A stretch of DNA of 64,000 nt from Sphingomonas vulcanisoli (GTDB taxonomy: Bacteria; Pseudomonadota; Alphaproteobacteria; Sphingomonadales; Sphingomonadaceae), in NCBI RefSeq assembly GCF_011761305.1, contig NZ_JAAOZC010000011.1, forward strand, positions 1 through 64,000. The letters are read 5' to 3'. Positions within the stretch are counted from its first letter, which is position 1; every line of letters starts with the position of its first letter. The notes under the pieces were generated by a model. It worked only from the letters and a program-made list of their open reading frames with translations. It ran no database searches and was not told the origin of the DNA. Made by a program: the position numbers and the translations under genes. Below are positions 37,054-45,367 of this stretch, one piece after another.

Positions 37054-38226
37054 ATGAACATGCACGGCGCTTTCACGACGATAGGCGATTCGACGAAACC
37101 AGACGAGTCGCGTTGGGCGAAGATCAAAGACCGGCTGGTCCGCTACCGCTTGTTTCTTATCGTAGTCGTGGCGCCGCTGTTGGTCGCCGCATTCTATCTC
37201 TACGCTATTGCTTCCGACCAGTATGAGTCTGAAGCGCATTTCTTGGTACGCACGGTTGAGACGAAATCCGCTCCTGCGAGCGGCGGGTTAGGCCAAATTC
37301 TCAGTATGGCCACCGGCTCTTCATCCGCGCAATCGGAGACCATGAGCGTCGCTGATTTTCTCACGTCGCACGACGTGGTAAAAACACTGCGCTCGGAAGA
37401 TCAACTCGTCGAGCGTTTCCGCCGCTCGGATATCGACCTGTTCGATAGATTGTCGTCAGACAATCCTACGCCGGAAAAGCTTCTTAGCTTTTATCGTAAA
37501 TATGTGTCGGTGCAGTTCGATACCGATACTGGTATTACAGAGCTCAAGGTCCGAAGCTTTTCACCCCAGGACTCGTACGAACTCATTCAAAAACTGCTGA
37601 CGCTTGGGGAGCAGCACGTCAATATGCTTAACCAGCGCAGTTATAATGACTCGGTTCTGACAGCGCAGCGGCAGCTCGCTGAGGCGGAAGTCGCTTTAGC
37701 GGTTTCTCAGGAACGCATTAGCAACTTTCGCGCCGCTAAGGCTGACATCGATCCAACTGCCTCTGGTCAGGCTCAGATCACGATGGTCGCAAGTCTGTCA
37801 CAGCAACTTGCTGCTGCACGCGCGCAATTGACGGCCATGGGCGGGCTCATCAACCCCGCAAGCCCGCAATACCGGGCCACGGCAGCTCATGTCGCGGCCC
37901 TTTCCACTCAGGTTGCTCTTCAAAACAACAAGCTGGCCGGCAGTGGCCAGACCATCGCAAGCGATGTTAGCGGCTATGAGGATCTCAAATTGCGTCAGCA
38001 GTTCGCCGCAAAGCGCTACGAGTCGGCGGCCGCCAGCCTTCAGGACGCCCGCGAGCAAGCCCGCCGACAGCAGCTTTATCTGGTGCGCGTGGTCGCGGCC
38101 AATGAACCGGTGAAATCCACATATCCAAAGCGCCTGCGTTGGTTGGGTACGGCGTTGGTGGCGCTTTTGCTGCTCTATGCTATCATCTGGCTGCTGATTG
38201 CCGGTGTGCGGGAACACGCTGCCTGA
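37054..38226 (+). CDS. KpsE-like capsule export inner-membrane protein (PCP type)
   Basis: The 390-residue product has one membrane helix near each end (about residues 33-53, LFLIVVVAPLLVAAFYLYAI; about 362-384, LGTALVALLLLYAIIWLLI) and a long coiled-coil periplasmic part between them. The sequence YESEAHFLVRTVE opens the Wzz-like domain, and VVAANEPVKSTYPKRL closes it. This is the pattern of KpsE/BexC/CtrB proteins that link the inner-membrane transporter to the outer-membrane channel KpsD/Wza, which is not encoded here. Helical repeats with QLAEAEVALAVSQERI and LSQQLAAARAQL support oligomer formation. Confidence 0.88.
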   Translation: MNMHGAFTTIGDSTKPDESRWAKIKDRLVRYRLFLIVVVAPLLVAAFYLYAIASDQYESEAHFLVRTVETKSAPASGGLGQILSMATGSSSAQSETMSVADFLTSHDVVKTLRSEDQLVERFRRSDIDLFDRLSSDNPTPEKLLSFYRKYVSVQFDTDTGITELKVRSFSPQDSYELIQKLLTLGEQHVNMLNQRSYNDSVLTAQRQLAEAEVALAVSQERISNFRAAKADIDPTASGQAQITMVASLSQQLAAARAQLTAMGGLINPASPQYRATAAHVAALSTQVALQNNKLAGSGQTIASDVSGYEDLKLRQQFAAKRYESAAASLQDAREQARRQQLYLVRVVAANEPVKSTYPKRLRWLGTALVALLLLYAIIWLLIAGVREHAA

Positions 38227-38292
38227 TTCATCCCGCTTGCCCTTGGAAGGGAACGCTCCTCTCCGCCGCAACACCGTTCACCGGAAAACTGA

Positions 38293-39414
38293 ATGACTTC
38301 GTTATCGCTGGCCAGTTTTGACGACTACCTGCCGCAGTTGCTGTCGGGAACAGCATCGAGCTTGGATCTGGGACCTGAGCGCGAGACAATCCAGCGTCCG
38401 CCGGCCTTTGTCATTGGCACCTTACCGCTCGAGATCAGCTATTCCCTTTACGCAGAAACGCATACCGGGCCGATCCGCCTGTATACGCTTAAGGACGGCC
38501 GGATGACGGCTGATGGCATCATCATTCACGGCGAAACCGTGCTTTTCAGCTGGCAGTTCAACCATCCAGATTACCATGTCCGCGATGTTGTTCATCGCCA
38601 TCTTGGCGGAGCGCTGAGCCTGCCAGTGCGGCGCATCGAAACCCGCGCGGTCATGCTCTCTGGACCAGGCTATACGGTTTACGGTCACTGGTTGATCGAT
38701 ATCCTACCTCGACTTTGGGTTTTAAGGGCTGCGGGTTTCGACCTGAAGCAAATGAATTTCATCGTACCTTTCGATCGGCCTGATTTTGCTGTCCGACTTT
38801 TGGAGTTGTTTGGGATCAATGAGGCTCAGCTCATCCCTTATGATGATAAGCGCGAAATACTGGAGGTGGCGGAGCTCATTCTGCCTACCAATCTGCGGCG
38901 TGGCAGCCGACTGGACCCGCTCATGCGGCAGGTCCGCCAGTTTTTCCTCGAAAGCGCGGAGAGTGCATTGAATCAGGCAAGTCCGGTCGAGGACTGTCCA
39001 CGGGTATTCATCTCCCGCCAAAACGCCGATCCTTCACGTACGCTGATCAATCGGTCACGCATCGAAGAATTGGCTCAGCACGCTGGATATAAGATCGTTG
39101 CCCCCGAAAGCCTGTCGATCGTCGAACAAATACAGCTGTTTCAGGGCGCCGACTCTGTCGTGGGCGAATATGGGTCCGGTCTGCACAATGCGTTGTTTGC
39201 GGGGCCCGGAACCTCGATCTGCGCCATGCGGGGAAGCTCGATCCACCCCGGATTTATCCAATCCTCTATCGCTGATATCTGCGATCAATCTATAGGCTAT
39301 GTTCTCGGCCCGACCGATATCGGTGCGATCGACCAATCCTTTGAGATTTCGGACGGTGCATTGGGTGGCGCCCTTCATTGCATGTCGCTACTTCGCAGCG
39401 ACTCCCGCGGATAG
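38293..39414 (+). CDS. Family GT61 (DUF563) glycosyltransferase
   Basis: The 373-residue product matches the DUF563/GT61 family. Marks are LSGPGYTVYGHWLIDILPRL (about residue 118, carrying the conserved H), CPRVFISRQNADPSRTLINR (about residue 236), and the terminal EYGSGLHNALFAGPGTSICA (about 295). GT61 enzymes transfer xylose, GlcNAc or other sugars with inversion, and bacterial members are frequent in exopolysaccharide and capsule loci. The acceptor and donor are unknown. The gap of 66 bases to the KpsE-like gene and 79 bases to the next gene suggests one operon. Confidence 0.85.
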   Translation: MTSLSLASFDDYLPQLLSGTASSLDLGPERETIQRPPAFVIGTLPLEISYSLYAETHTGPIRLYTLKDGRMTADGIIIHGETVLFSWQFNHPDYHVRDVVHRHLGGALSLPVRRIETRAVMLSGPGYTVYGHWLIDILPRLWVLRAAGFDLKQMNFIVPFDRPDFAVRLLELFGINEAQLIPYDDKREILEVAELILPTNLRRGSRLDPLMRQVRQFFLESAESALNQASPVEDCPRVFISRQNADPSRTLINRSRIEELAQHAGYKIVAPESLSIVEQIQLFQGADSVVGEYGSGLHNALFAGPGTSICAMRGSSIHPGFIQSSIADICDQSIGYVLGPTDIGAIDQSFEISDGALGGALHCMSLLRSDSRG

Positions 39415-39493
39415 CCGCAATGGCGTCAAAAAGTTTGCCCGGCATTTGCGGCTGTGGTGAACCACCGTTTCGAGGTGTGTTTTCGACGGGTGA

Positions 39494-40390
39494 ATGATGA
39501 CAAGTTTACTGGACGATACCCTTTGGATCGACCTCCCAGCGGCTGAGGCGCGTATCGAAGAGCTCGGCAAGCTTCCGGGATGCGAAAAGCTCGCACGGCA
39601 TTTGACCGATTTTTATCGAGACGGCTTCCTCGTTCTTGAGAACGCTGTCAGCGAGGCTGCGATCGAAGCCTATTTAGGTGACTTCGATCGCGCCGCGCAA
39701 TCCGAGCATAGCATAATGGTATCCTACGGTCGGGATGTGTTCCCGATTGCAGGGCAGGATCTACGCAAACCATTGCTCAAGGTGCTCGACACACATGTTA
39801 AGATTCCCTCGGCCCTAGATCTGGCATTGGCCCCTGACATCGTTGAGGTGCTACGCATCCTTTTCGAGGGCACCCCGCTTGCCTTTCAAAGCCTGCATTT
39901 CGAAGTAGGATCGACGCAAGCGATTCATCAGGATACCGCATATGTGGTCGTCGATAGGCCCCGAAGAATTGCCGCAGCGTGGATTGCGCTGGAAGATATT
40001 AAGCCAGGAACGGGAGAATTGATTTACTATCCGGGAAGCCATCGTCTCGGGGAGTTCCTTTATCCTGGAAACAAAAAGCATTGGAATCCTGCGACGGATG
40101 GCGAGGATGTCCACAATGACCATCTGCGATGGTTGCACGAAACAGCTAAGGCTAAAGACGTCGCATTAGCTTCGTTTCTTCCCAAAAAGGGTGATGTGCT
40201 AATCTGGCACGCAGATCTCGCGCATGGCGGCAGCGAAATCCTGGATATGTCCGCGACGCGCCGGAGTCTCGTAGTTCATTATACGCCTTCTGTAGCGACA
40301 CCGCACTATTTTAACCACATTCCGGCTGAGCGAAGGAAGAAGGTGGCGGTACATGACGGATATATTTCATCAATGTACTACGACTTCTGA
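39494..40390 (+). CDS. Second phytanoyl-CoA dioxygenase family protein
   Basis: The 298-residue protein is a PhyH-family Fe(II)/2-oxoglutarate enzyme. Ligands are visible in STQAIHQDTAYVVVDRPRRI (HxD at about residue 140) and in LIWHADLAHGGSEILDMSAT (distal His about 242), with Arg in TRRSLVVHYTP as the 2-oxoglutarate anchor. KPGTGELIYYPGSHRLGEFL is the family core. It differs clearly from the PhyH protein at 15879. Inside a capsule operon it may hydroxylate the lipid anchor or a sugar; this is inference. The start is one of two neighbouring ATGs (39494, 39497). Confidence 0.84.
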   Translation: MMTSLLDDTLWIDLPAAEARIEELGKLPGCEKLARHLTDFYRDGFLVLENAVSEAAIEAYLGDFDRAAQSEHSIMVSYGRDVFPIAGQDLRKPLLKVLDTHVKIPSALDLALAPDIVEVLRILFEGTPLAFQSLHFEVGSTQAIHQDTAYVVVDRPRRIAAAWIALEDIKPGTGELIYYPGSHRLGEFLYPGNKKHWNPATDGEDVHNDHLRWLHETAKAKDVALASFLPKKGDVLIWHADLAHGGSEILDMSATRRSLVVHYTPSVATPHYFNHIPAERRKKVAVHDGYISSMYYDF

Positions 40391-40583
40391 CGATTCTTGA
40401 AGGGACGTCGGACGGCGATTTCATGTTTCGGACCGACCGCACCAGGGCTATCGCCCTCTTTCATGTCAACTCGTCGAGATAATTCGACGGCGCGCCGACC
40501 TGCACCTCAATATCAGGCTTTCCACCTGCAAGTGATCGGCCTTATGCCGAAACGGCGTGAACACCCCATGGTGGAGACCTGAG

Positions 40584-41126
40584 TTGAACCGGGACAGAAC
40601 CCAAATGGTGGAAGAATCCTCGGCGTCCGATAGGCCTGAAGGTGATCCAAAGGTTCAGCGCGAAATCAATGCGCTTCGTGAGGATGTGGCGGTCATCCGT
40701 CAGGCCCTAATGGGGCGTTCGGAAGATCGCTCGCGCACAGTTTTGCATATGGAAGCTTTGAAAGGCAAAGTTGCCGCCTTTTTCGATCAAGTGGCGCTCG
40801 ACCAAGATACGCTTAAAAATGCCATGATCGGTACAGAACGCGCTTTGGCGCAATGCCAGATTCAGATCGAGCAGTCCGTCGCTCAAGGTGAGCGGTTGGC
40901 GACCGCCGTAGGCGAAGCAACCCGTGAGTTTCGCGAGCGCTCGGTAGCCACGGAAGCTGAGATCGCGCGCATTCATCATTTGATGGAGACGCGCGTCGCA
41001 GCACTCGAAACGGAAATTTTGCGGCAAGGCCAAACACTTGAAACGTGCGAAAATTCATTCCGCCGCTTGCGAGAAAAGGCAGGTTTCTTCCGGTATCGGC
41101 TGCTGAAGCGCGGTTCGCGGGAATGA
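40584..41126 (+). CDS. Predicted coiled-coil protein of unknown function
   Basis: I do not recognise a family. The product of about 180 residues is almost entirely helical with heptad-like spacing: VQREINALREDVAVIRQALM, DTLKNAMIGTERALAQCQIQ and IARIHHLMETRVAALETEIL; there is no signal peptide or membrane helix. It ends in a basic tail (RLREKAGFFRYRLLKRGSRE). The start is TTG 40584 with GGAG seven bases before it; ATG 40605 is an alternative. Its stop overlaps the start of the next glycosyltransferase (ATGA), so it may be a helper or tether of that enzyme. The 190-base gap upstream holds two perfect short hairpins (40444-40457; 40472-40489) that could attenuate transcription. Confidence 0.55.
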   Translation: MNRDRTQMVEESSASDRPEGDPKVQREINALREDVAVIRQALMGRSEDRSRTVLHMEALKGKVAAFFDQVALDQDTLKNAMIGTERALAQCQIQIEQSVAQGERLATAVGEATREFRERSVATEAEIARIHHLMETRVAALETEILRQGQTLETCENSFRRLREKAGFFRYRLLKRGSRE

Positions 41127-43483
41127 ACGCCGAACGCCTTTTTGAGGCTTTACTTTCTAGCGAACTGTTCGAACAAGAATTTTACCAGGAGGCCGTTGGG
41201 CGCGTTTTCTCGACGCGGGCGGAAGCTGCTCGTCACTATTTGGACGTGGGCCAGCAGATCGACATCGAGCCATCGCCACATTTCGACAGCGGATATTACA
41301 AGGGAGCTAACCCCGACATAGTCGCTGCCGGCTTGAACCCGTTTCAGCACTTTCTGCTACATGGACTGGGGGAGGGGCGACGTGCGATTCTGTCACGCTC
41401 CCCTCGCGCGGTACGACCGACTGCCCCCGCCGCGTCGCAGTGGGAAGCCACGAAAGGGCGGTTCGTCCGAGGCCTTAGTTCACCTCTGGCCGCGCAAGAT
41501 GACGATCGCTCCGTGGACGTTGTTATCCCCGCCTACCGCGGCTTTGATGATACGCTCGCCTGCATAGAGTCCGTATGCCAAAGTACCAACGTCACGCCAT
41601 ATCGCCTGATCGTGATCGACGACTGCGGGCCTGATCCTGCTCTTTCAGACGCACTCGAAAAGCTCGCGACCTCGGGTATCATCATGCTCATTCGCAACGC
41701 GACCAATCTCGGGTTCGTCGGCACCGCGAATTTGGGAATCGCATTGAGCGGAAACCGTGACGTCATCCTGCTGAATTCCGATACTGTCGTGTATGGCAAC
41801 TGGATCGATCGCCTGCGCCGCCACGCTTACGCAAAAGGGCCCGTCGCGACGGTTACACCGCTGTCGAACAATGCAACGATCTGCAGCTATCCATATTTCT
41901 GCGAATCAAACAATCAGAAACTTGAGATAGACTTTGAGACGGTCGATACATTAGCCTGTACCGTCAATCATGGCCTAAGCACAGTCGTACCGACTGGTGT
42001 CGGCTTTTGCTTCTATATGAGAAGGGCCGCCGTCGACGATATCGGTGTATTTAACCAGGATCTTTTTAAAAAAGGATATGGTGAGGAGAACGACTATTGC
42101 ATGCGTGCGGCAGATGCAGGCTGGATTAATCTGGCAGCTCTCGACATCTTCGTAAGGCACACGGGAGAAGTCTCCTTCGGTGGGGATGCCGGCGCTGGAA
42201 AGAAAAAGGCTTACGAACGCCTTACTGCCGCACACCCCCGATACGAAACGCTGGTGGGTGAATGCTTACGACGTGATCCGCTCAGACCAGGACGGGAAGC
42301 GATCGACATTGCCCGCTTCGCTCGCACTGCTGTCGGTCGCCGAGGCGTTTTGATGGTCCAACACAGCTGGGGTGGCGGCGTCGATCGGCATGTCCAAGAT
42401 CTTGCTAATTTGATCGCGTCGGACGGCGTTCCCGCTCTGGTGTCCACAATGGACAAGACCAGCAATACGCATCCTATCTGTCACGGGACGAGCGATGATT
42501 ACCCGAACCTCCCTTCCATATCATGGTTCGATGAAGCGCGGTCGGTAGAACTTCTCGAGGCACTCGGCATCGGCATAGTGCACATCCATTCGCTCGTCGG
42601 CAGCGCCTTGCCGGAAATTCGCCAAATGCTCCGAGTTCTGCAGTCTGCCAACATCGCCTGTGTCTTTACGATCCATGATTACGCCCCGGTTTGTCCAAGA
42701 TTGAACCTGATCGATTGGTCAGGATCGTTCTGTAACAATAGCGATATTGACTATTGCAGAGTATGTTTGGACAGAACTTCCTCGCTATTCGGCGTGGTGG
42801 ATATCGACGACTGGCTGGAAACATACCGTTTACTGATGGAGAGCGCCCAACTCTTGATGGTTCCGCATCAGGACGTGGCGAACAGACTCCGCGATCGGTT
42901 CGATCTGCCATATCCTTTCCGCGTAAAGCAGCACGCATCACCGAAAGACGCGCAGCCGGTGGTCATAAAAAGGACCGGATCGCTTGATCGATCGGTCGGC
43001 ATTATCGGCGCCATAGGCCCCCACAAAGGTTCGGCGATCGTCCAACACCTTTGCACGGACGCGATCCAGCGCGGGCTACCAATCCGATACACTGTGTTTG
43101 GCTATGTCGATTTTAACGCCCAACTGTACCGAAATTTGACGGTAACCGGTCGATATCGGGAACGGGAGTTGCCCTACCTCATCGAAAAAACGCCGGTGGA
43201 TCTTGCGCTGTTACCGTCGCTTTGGCCCGAAACTTTCTGTTATGCGCTGGACTACGCATTCGACCACAGGATTTTCCCGATCGTTTTCGATATGGGCGCC
43301 CAAGCCACGCGAGTGAGGGATGTGGGTTTTGGCGCGGTTCTGCCGCTTGATGCCATGTTCAACCCCTCAGCCATCAATGACTTCATCATGAACATTGACC
43401 TAGACACAAGAGCAAGCCCCAAGGAGGAGCCACAACGGCGCTGGATATCAGCGCAATCTTATTATGAGGGGCTCATCAGCTGA
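41123..43483 (+). CDS. Bifunctional GT2-GT4 glycosyltransferase with N-terminal glycan-locus module
   Basis: The 786-residue product has three parts. Residues 1-95 contain a module like those at the ends of other glycosyltransferases here (SGYYKGANPDIVAAGLNPFQ then HFLLHGLGEGRRA). Residues about 130-400 are a GT-A family 2 domain (VDVVIPAYRGFDDTLACIES, NLGFVGTANLGI, VILLNSD, KKGYGEENDYCMRAADAGWI). Residues 430-786 are GT-B like (GVLMVQHSWGGGVDRHVQDL, CVFTIHDYAPVCPRLNL, VGIIGAIGPHKGS, LLPSLWPETFCYALDYAF). Two active domains suggest it adds two successive sugars or an alternating unit. Start ATG 41123 overlaps the upstream stop; it is the last gene of the plus-strand operon. Confidence 0.85.
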   Translation: MNAERLFEALLSSELFEQEFYQEAVGRVFSTRAEAARHYLDVGQQIDIEPSPHFDSGYYKGANPDIVAAGLNPFQHFLLHGLGEGRRAILSRSPRAVRPTAPAASQWEATKGRFVRGLSSPLAAQDDDRSVDVVIPAYRGFDDTLACIESVCQSTNVTPYRLIVIDDCGPDPALSDALEKLATSGIIMLIRNATNLGFVGTANLGIALSGNRDVILLNSDTVVYGNWIDRLRRHAYAKGPVATVTPLSNNATICSYPYFCESNNQKLEIDFETVDTLACTVNHGLSTVVPTGVGFCFYMRRAAVDDIGVFNQDLFKKGYGEENDYCMRAADAGWINLAALDIFVRHTGEVSFGGDAGAGKKKAYERLTAAHPRYETLVGECLRRDPLRPGREAIDIARFARTAVGRRGVLMVQHSWGGGVDRHVQDLANLIASDGVPALVSTMDKTSNTHPICHGTSDDYPNLPSISWFDEARSVELLEALGIGIVHIHSLVGSALPEIRQMLRVLQSANIACVFTIHDYAPVCPRLNLIDWSGSFCNNSDIDYCRVCLDRTSSLFGVVDIDDWLETYRLLMESAQLLMVPHQDVANRLRDRFDLPYPFRVKQHASPKDAQPVVIKRTGSLDRSVGIIGAIGPHKGSAIVQHLCTDAIQRGLPIRYTVFGYVDFNAQLYRNLTVTGRYRERELPYLIEKTPVDLALLPSLWPETFCYALDYAFDHRIFPIVFDMGAQATRVRDVGFGAVLPLDAMFNPSAINDFIMNIDLDTRASPKEEPQRRWISAQSYYEGLIS

Positions 43484-43549
43484 AGGCATCGCGAGGCCCA
43501 GCCAATCGATATCGGCCGCGGAACCCCGAAAGATGGTGTAGTCCGGTGA

Positions 43550-44659
43550 TCAAGCGATAAACGCAGGACTTCCTTCCGAGCCACGCGACGCGGTGAACTG
43601 TGCGCCTGCCTCTTGAAAGGCAGCCCAGATTTTTTCCCGCGTCTCGTTCGTCCGGTTAAGTTTTTCCCGTCGAAGCTGGCCGTTGGGACCAACCAAGATC
43701 ATCTGATAATGGGTTGGACTATGCTTTTTGTCGGAATCAAAATAGGCAAAGAATCGGTCCTGTTTGACCGTCGCGATCTCGGCATCGAGCCCGTCCAGAC
43801 TGCCAAGAATTGCGAGTAGCTGACGCGTCATCGCATCGACACGAACCTGGGCGGCACTCATATCATGCAACCGCAGGCTCATTTCGATAGCCGCGAGGCA
43901 ACCGATACCGACCGCCACGCCATGGGGCAGCCCATAATCGCTGCAGCTTTCCAGCGCGTGCCCGAAACTGTGACCGAAGTTCAGCAACAGACGCTCGCCG
44001 CGATCGAACTCATCCGTTTCAACAAACCATTTCTTCGATCCCAGGCTCAGCTCGGTTATTGCCGTAGCATCTCCCAGCATAGGACCTCCATCCAGGGCAA
44101 GATATTGATCGAATTCACGATTGCCTTTTGCGAAACAGATCTTCGCGGCTTCGGAACGACCGGCGGCGATATGCTCAGTCGGCAACGTGCCCAGCACGTC
44201 CGTCGGAATGATCACAGCCTGGGGCGGATAGAAAGTGCCAATAAGGTTTTTGAAATCGCCGACGTTGATCGAGCTTTTGCCGCCAATGCAGCTGTCGACC
44301 ATCCCCAACAATGTGGTGGGAGCATAAGTCCATCGTGCGCCCCGCATATAGACAGACGCGATGAAGCAGGAAATATCCTGGATGATCCCTCCACCGATCG
44401 CCAGGATCATGCCTGAACGCGTCAAACCGGCTTGGCGGCATTTCTCGATCACCGGACCGAGCTGCGCGAATTCTTTTGTCGTTTCCAGCGCTTGCAAAAA
44501 TAAGGTCGGACAAGGAGCGTCTCGCAACCTTTCAGCGAAGAACGCATCCGCCAAAATGATCGATGGCTTCACGTGGCTGATGATCTCACGCAGCCCGCCA
44601 TCTGCGATCTGGACAGGATGCGAGCCCGTGGACGAAATGATGTCAAACAAGTCGCGCAT
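43550..44659 (-). CDS. 3-dehydroquinate-synthase-like (sugar phosphate cyclase superfamily) protein
   Basis: The 369-residue product matches the AroB family. NAD/metal-site motifs are present: AIGGGIIQDISCF, PTTLLGMVDSCIGGKSSINV, NLIGTFYPPQAV, the metal ligands in RSEAAK (Glu), NFGHSFGHALES (His) and LPHGVAVGIG (His). The metal site looks intact. The enzyme may be a true dehydroquinate synthase paralogue or may cyclise another sugar phosphate; its place as the last gene of a nucleotide-sugar operon favours a specialised role. I chose ATG 44659, which overlaps the end of the SDR gene by 17 bases; an upstream ATG at 44683 is possible. Confidence 0.78.
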   Translation of the reverse strand: MRDLFDIISSTGSHPVQIADGGLREIISHVKPSIILADAFFAERLRDAPCPTLFLQALETTKEFAQLGPVIEKCRQAGLTRSGMILAIGGGIIQDISCFIASVYMRGARWTYAPTTLLGMVDSCIGGKSSINVGDFKNLIGTFYPPQAVIIPTDVLGTLPTEHIAAGRSEAAKICFAKGNREFDQYLALDGGPMLGDATAITELSLGSKKWFVETDEFDRGERLLLNFGHSFGHALESCSDYGLPHGVAVGIGCLAAIEMSLRLHDMSAAQVRVDAMTRQLLAILGSLDGLDAEIATVKQDRFFAYFDSDKKHSPTHYQMILVGPNGQLRREKLNRTNETREKIWAAFQEAGAQFTASRGSEGSPAFIA

Positions 44660-45356
44660 GTCTAAACCCCAGATCGACGGCAACGAATTGCCCTGTGATG
44701 CTCGTATTGGCGGGCGAACAAAGAAAAGCCACCGTCGCCGCTACATCCTCGACACGCGGCAAACGGTTAAAGGGCGTTGATCCCTTAACCTGAGCGATTT
44801 GCGCCGAGCTAAGATTCTTGTGCGTCATCGGCGTATCGAGCGCCCCAGGCAAAACGGCGTTGACCATTATGTCCCGCTCGGCCAGATCCAGCGAGGCGGA
44901 CAGCACTAGCCCCTGCACCGCCGCCTTACTCATCATGTAAGATAGCTTGTTACGGCGGCCGACGGTCTGCCACACCGAACTAACGATGCACAGCCGCGCG
45001 CCATCGGCGATCAGATCCGCGGCCAGAAGCTCGTGGAGCGTTACCGCGATATAATGGCAATTCGCCTTGTACAGCTCGAGCGAACGATCTGCGTCAAAAT
45101 CCTCCAAGCTGTCGTTAGCATTCGCGCCCTGCGCCCAGACGACGGTTTTGAGTGGGGCGGACACAATAGCGTTCAGCGGGCGGGAATTCGGACCAAAGGG
45201 GTCATAGCTGGTGCAGCCTTCTCCACCCGATCGCGAGATACGCAGCACGGGCTCGGCGGCATTTTCAAGAACCGCCGCGCAGGCAGCGCCGATCTGGCCG
45301 CTCGCCCCAAACACGAGCGAAACTGAATCATAAACATTCCTCGATACATTGCACAT
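44643..45356 (-). CDS. Short-chain dehydrogenase/reductase
   Basis: The 237-residue product is a classical SDR: cofactor loop LVFGASGQIGAAC (about residues 12-24), catalytic Ser in LCIVSSVWQTV, Tyr/Lys in LSYMMSKAAVQGL, and NAVLPGALDTPMTHKNL afterwards, ending with GQFVAVDLGFRHARLV. It probably reduces a keto group of an activated sugar intermediate, or the amino-ketone lipid made by the PKS/oxoamine-synthase pair (as RkpH does in K-antigen loci). Neither can be decided from sequence. ATG 45356 is preferred because the Rossmann fold starts right after it; the longer upstream frame has no homology. It overlaps the cyclase gene. Confidence 0.83.
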   Translation of the reverse strand: MCNVSRNVYDSVSLVFGASGQIGAACAAVLENAAEPVLRISRSGGEGCTSYDPFGPNSRPLNAIVSAPLKTVVWAQGANANDSLEDFDADRSLELYKANCHYIAVTLHELLAADLIADGARLCIVSSVWQTVGRRNKLSYMMSKAAVQGLVLSASLDLAERDIMVNAVLPGALDTPMTHKNLSSAQIAQVKGSTPFNRLPRVEDVAATVAFLCSPANTSITGQFVAVDLGFRHARLV

Positions 45357-45367
45357 GGCGTCGGCCG

